Of a stretch of 22,678 nucleotides of DNA, positions 20,760 through 22,678 are shown piece by piece. The notes beneath the pieces were generated by a model that had not been told where the DNA came from, ran no database searches, and was given only the letters and a program-made list of their open reading frames with translations. How positions within the stretch are numbered: position 1 is the stretch's first letter; each line of letters opens with the position of its first letter. The stretch comes from a virus, in IMG/VR virus record IMGVR_UViG_3300031749_000454, positions 1 to 22,678 of that record; one strand, given 5' to 3'. Made by a program: the position numbers and the translations under genes.

Positions 20760-22678
20760 TCGTCGATTCCACCCTGGGCAGCGCGGTACTCGACACCAGC
20801 CAGCCGTTTGGCATCCCCTACCACGGTTGGATCAACCTGCCTGACGACCTCAGCACGGCGACGTTTGAACTGCCCAATGGGGAACAGCGCCCCTACCAAC
20901 CAGGCTCGCAACAATATGCGGTTTGGTTGTGGAACAGCACCCGCTATGGGCACGGCACCCAGGTGTTCAAGATACGCGACGGCGCACCGCAGCAGACTGC
21001 CGCGCAGCGGGCCGCAGGGCAGCGTTTCACCGACTACGCCATCATTCATTCTTTCGGAGGAAGCGACGGCACGAGTGCCTTGATCGGCGGCGCGGTGGTG
21101 GCCAACGGCAGCTACGTCTATCACTCCCCGATCAGCGGAAACTGGTTGGTCGGTGTGCGCGGAATGGTGGTGAACAACGTCGCCACCGTCCAGATCACCC
21201 TCACACCGTTTGGCGTGATCGGGGAGGATGCCAGACAGCCCATCACCCGCACGTTGACGCTGCAAGACGCCGGGCAGAACGATGCCGACAGCAAACCAAT
21301 TCTTCGCAGCCATGATCCTTGGGTGTACAACACCGTTCACTTTGCGCAGTCGCGGTTCGGGGTGGCGCTGCATACGGCCAGCCATGATGGCGGGCATGCC
21401 AGTCTGGTGGTGTGGACGGACTACACGGGTTATCGGTCTTTCGGCAGCATCGTCTCCGATTGGAACTGGAAGCGGAACTTTCCGGTGGGCTGGCTTGCGC
21501 TGGAATTGTCTGACCCGCAGGACGCCACCGCATTGGCCCCGCCGGACGCTTTGCTCTCGGTGCAGTTTGACCGGGTGCAGACCATGGGCGTGCGTTTCAC
21601 CGACGATTACACCGGCTGCACCTTGCACGATCAATCGTATATGAGTTGGTCTGGCGATAGCTCGTGGGCCACGCGACCGACTACTCATGCCGTGACCGAT
21701 GGCATTCAGGAGGTCATCAAGAAGAGCGCATGGGGGCCGGACTACGACGACCTGCACGCCGATTTGACGACAAGCTACACCAATGACCCGGACAGAAAGG
21801 TCGATATATATAAGACCATCCAGGGGTACGACAAGCGCATCGTCTCCCTGTGGTACGCGCCCGGAGAGTCAAAGCCCACTCCGGTCAAACTCACGCATTA
21901 CAAGGCCATTGCAAGGAGTTATGACGATTCCGTGGATGTGCAGGGTTCAGGACATGAGGAGTGGACGGAGACGTGGCAGTACGACGCACAAGGCGTTCCC
22001 GTTGGTGTGTATCTTGACTATGAGAAAACGCTCAACGTATCCGGTGGTGTGATCTGGAGAAATCTCACAAAAACATCGACGCGGGTGGCGGTCATGCTGG
22101 GAGATGAGATCATTCTGGAGCGTGACAAGAAATCAACTCAGGCTGAAGTGTTGACATTTGATTACACGACAAACAAGCAAGTCAGCTATCACGGAGAAGA
22201 AAAAACAGCGCCATTTATACCGAGCTTCATCCAACTTCCAATTTACTATTCTGGTTACGACAGAGGCCCTACAACAAAAGAGTACAAAACCACCGTCGAT
22301 AGCGATGAAATGGATGTTGGCAACTTCTCGCCGGAGTTCAATCTGAGCGCCATCGAGTATGACGCAGGCCAAGACTACATCCTGCCCCACCTGATGGACA
22401 TCGGCAACGAGCCGCTGACAGTTGCGCTGGTCGTCGATGACCAGCCCAAACTTCTGCTCTGGCCAGATATGCGCATGGTTGATCCGCAAACCGATCCGCG
22501 CAGCTCAGGCGGCGTCTCAGGAACGTATGCCCTCTCTGCCCCGCTGCTCTTGCAATGCGCCACACACCCCATCCAGGACGACCCAGCAAACCAGGTGCCA
22601 CGGGTCTATTTGAGCTACAGGTCAGCCAACCTTGGTAGCGCCCCGCATGAGCAGAAGGTCAATCTGATCTGTATTTGA
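20756..22678 (+). CDS. Probable distal tail / receptor-binding protein, 640 aa
   Basis: A complete gene whose TGA ends at the last base of the window. It is beta-rich, with many aromatic and Gly residues: IPYHGWINLPDDLSTATFEL, QQYAVWLWNSTRYGHGTQVF, YAIIHSFGGSDGTSALIGGA and later YEKTLNVSGGVIWRNLTKTS. No coiled coil or chaperone motif is seen. Size, position after the hub and sequence style fit a receptor-binding or spike-like protein. Bases 22141-22320 are about 43% G+C by hand count, well below the neighbours, with more Lys/Asn/Thr codons. This suggests a swapped segment. The specific receptor is unknown. Confidence 0.65.
   Translation: MIVDSTLGSAVLDTSQPFGIPYHGWINLPDDLSTATFELPNGEQRPYQPGSQQYAVWLWNSTRYGHGTQVFKIRDGAPQQTAAQRAAGQRFTDYAIIHSFGGSDGTSALIGGAVVANGSYVYHSPISGNWLVGVRGMVVNNVATVQITLTPFGVIGEDARQPITRTLTLQDAGQNDADSKPILRSHDPWVYNTVHFAQSRFGVALHTASHDGGHASLVVWTDYTGYRSFGSIVSDWNWKRNFPVGWLALELSDPQDATALAPPDALLSVQFDRVQTMGVRFTDDYTGCTLHDQSYMSWSGDSSWATRPTTHAVTDGIQEVIKKSAWGPDYDDLHADLTTSYTNDPDRKVDIYKTIQGYDKRIVSLWYAPGESKPTPVKLTHYKAIARSYDDSVDVQGSGHEEWTETWQYDAQGVPVGVYLDYEKTLNVSGGVIWRNLTKTSTRVAVMLGDEIILERDKKSTQAEVLTFDYTTNKQVSYHGEEKTAPFIPSFIQLPIYYSGYDRGPTTKEYKTTVDSDEMDVGNFSPEFNLSAIEYDAGQDYILPHLMDIGNEPLTVALVVDDQPKLLLWPDMRMVDPQTDPRSSGGVSGTYALSAPLLLQCATHPIQDDPANQVPRVYLSYRSANLGSAPHEQKVNLICI

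Overview
The window is the packaging, head, lysis and tail region of a tailed phage or prophage with a lambda-type (GpA/gpB/gpC) head module and, judging from the long tape measure and the gpG/gpGT-like frameshift, a long non-contractile siphovirus tail. The high G+C (low-to-mid 60s % by eye), the strong bias to G/C in third codon positions and the accessory genes on the left edge suggest a Betaproteobacterium, probably Burkholderiales. That host guess is inference, because no host gene, integrase, repressor or attachment site is visible.

Left edge (1-1725, minus strand): a leftward cluster of small accessory genes. It holds a DUF6900-like gene, an intact DUF3489 gene, a small gene that looks frameshifted, a 24-codon remnant of a second DUF3489 gene, a 36-aa gene, and a gene cut by the window edge. 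Three copies of one repeat sit 19-26 nt upstream of three of these genes. Copies A and C are 80 bp and match at 78 positions; copy B is a diverged 40-bp core.

Packaging and head (1848-8981, plus strand): small terminase, GpA large terminase, gpW, portal, S49 protease with a likely internal scaffold start, decoration protein, an intrinsic terminator, major capsid protein E, and a head-tail connector. Most neighbours overlap by 1-4 nt, as expected for coupled translation.

Tail tube and chaperones (8985-10984): tail terminator-like protein, a 66-aa protein, the tail tube protein, and a gpG-like chaperone. The chaperone has a double slippery sequence (10652-10661) followed by predicted hairpins and an open -1 frame, giving a gpGT-like fusion.

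Lysis cassette inside the tail module (10956-12701): two small membrane proteins (holin/antiholin candidates), a signal-anchor GH24 lysozyme, a 65-aa unknown, an Rz-like inner spanin and a GTG-started Rz1-like lipoprotein nested within it.

Tail tip (12679-22678): DUF6441-like protein, tape measure protein (1071 aa), three small tail proteins, a baseplate-hub-like protein (684 aa), two further small proteins, and a 640-aa probable distal tail or receptor-binding protein. The last gene ends exactly at the window edge and contains an A+T-rich patch.

No clearly new defence or mobile system was found. The least explained structure is the three-copy repeat and the decayed small-gene cluster on the left edge.
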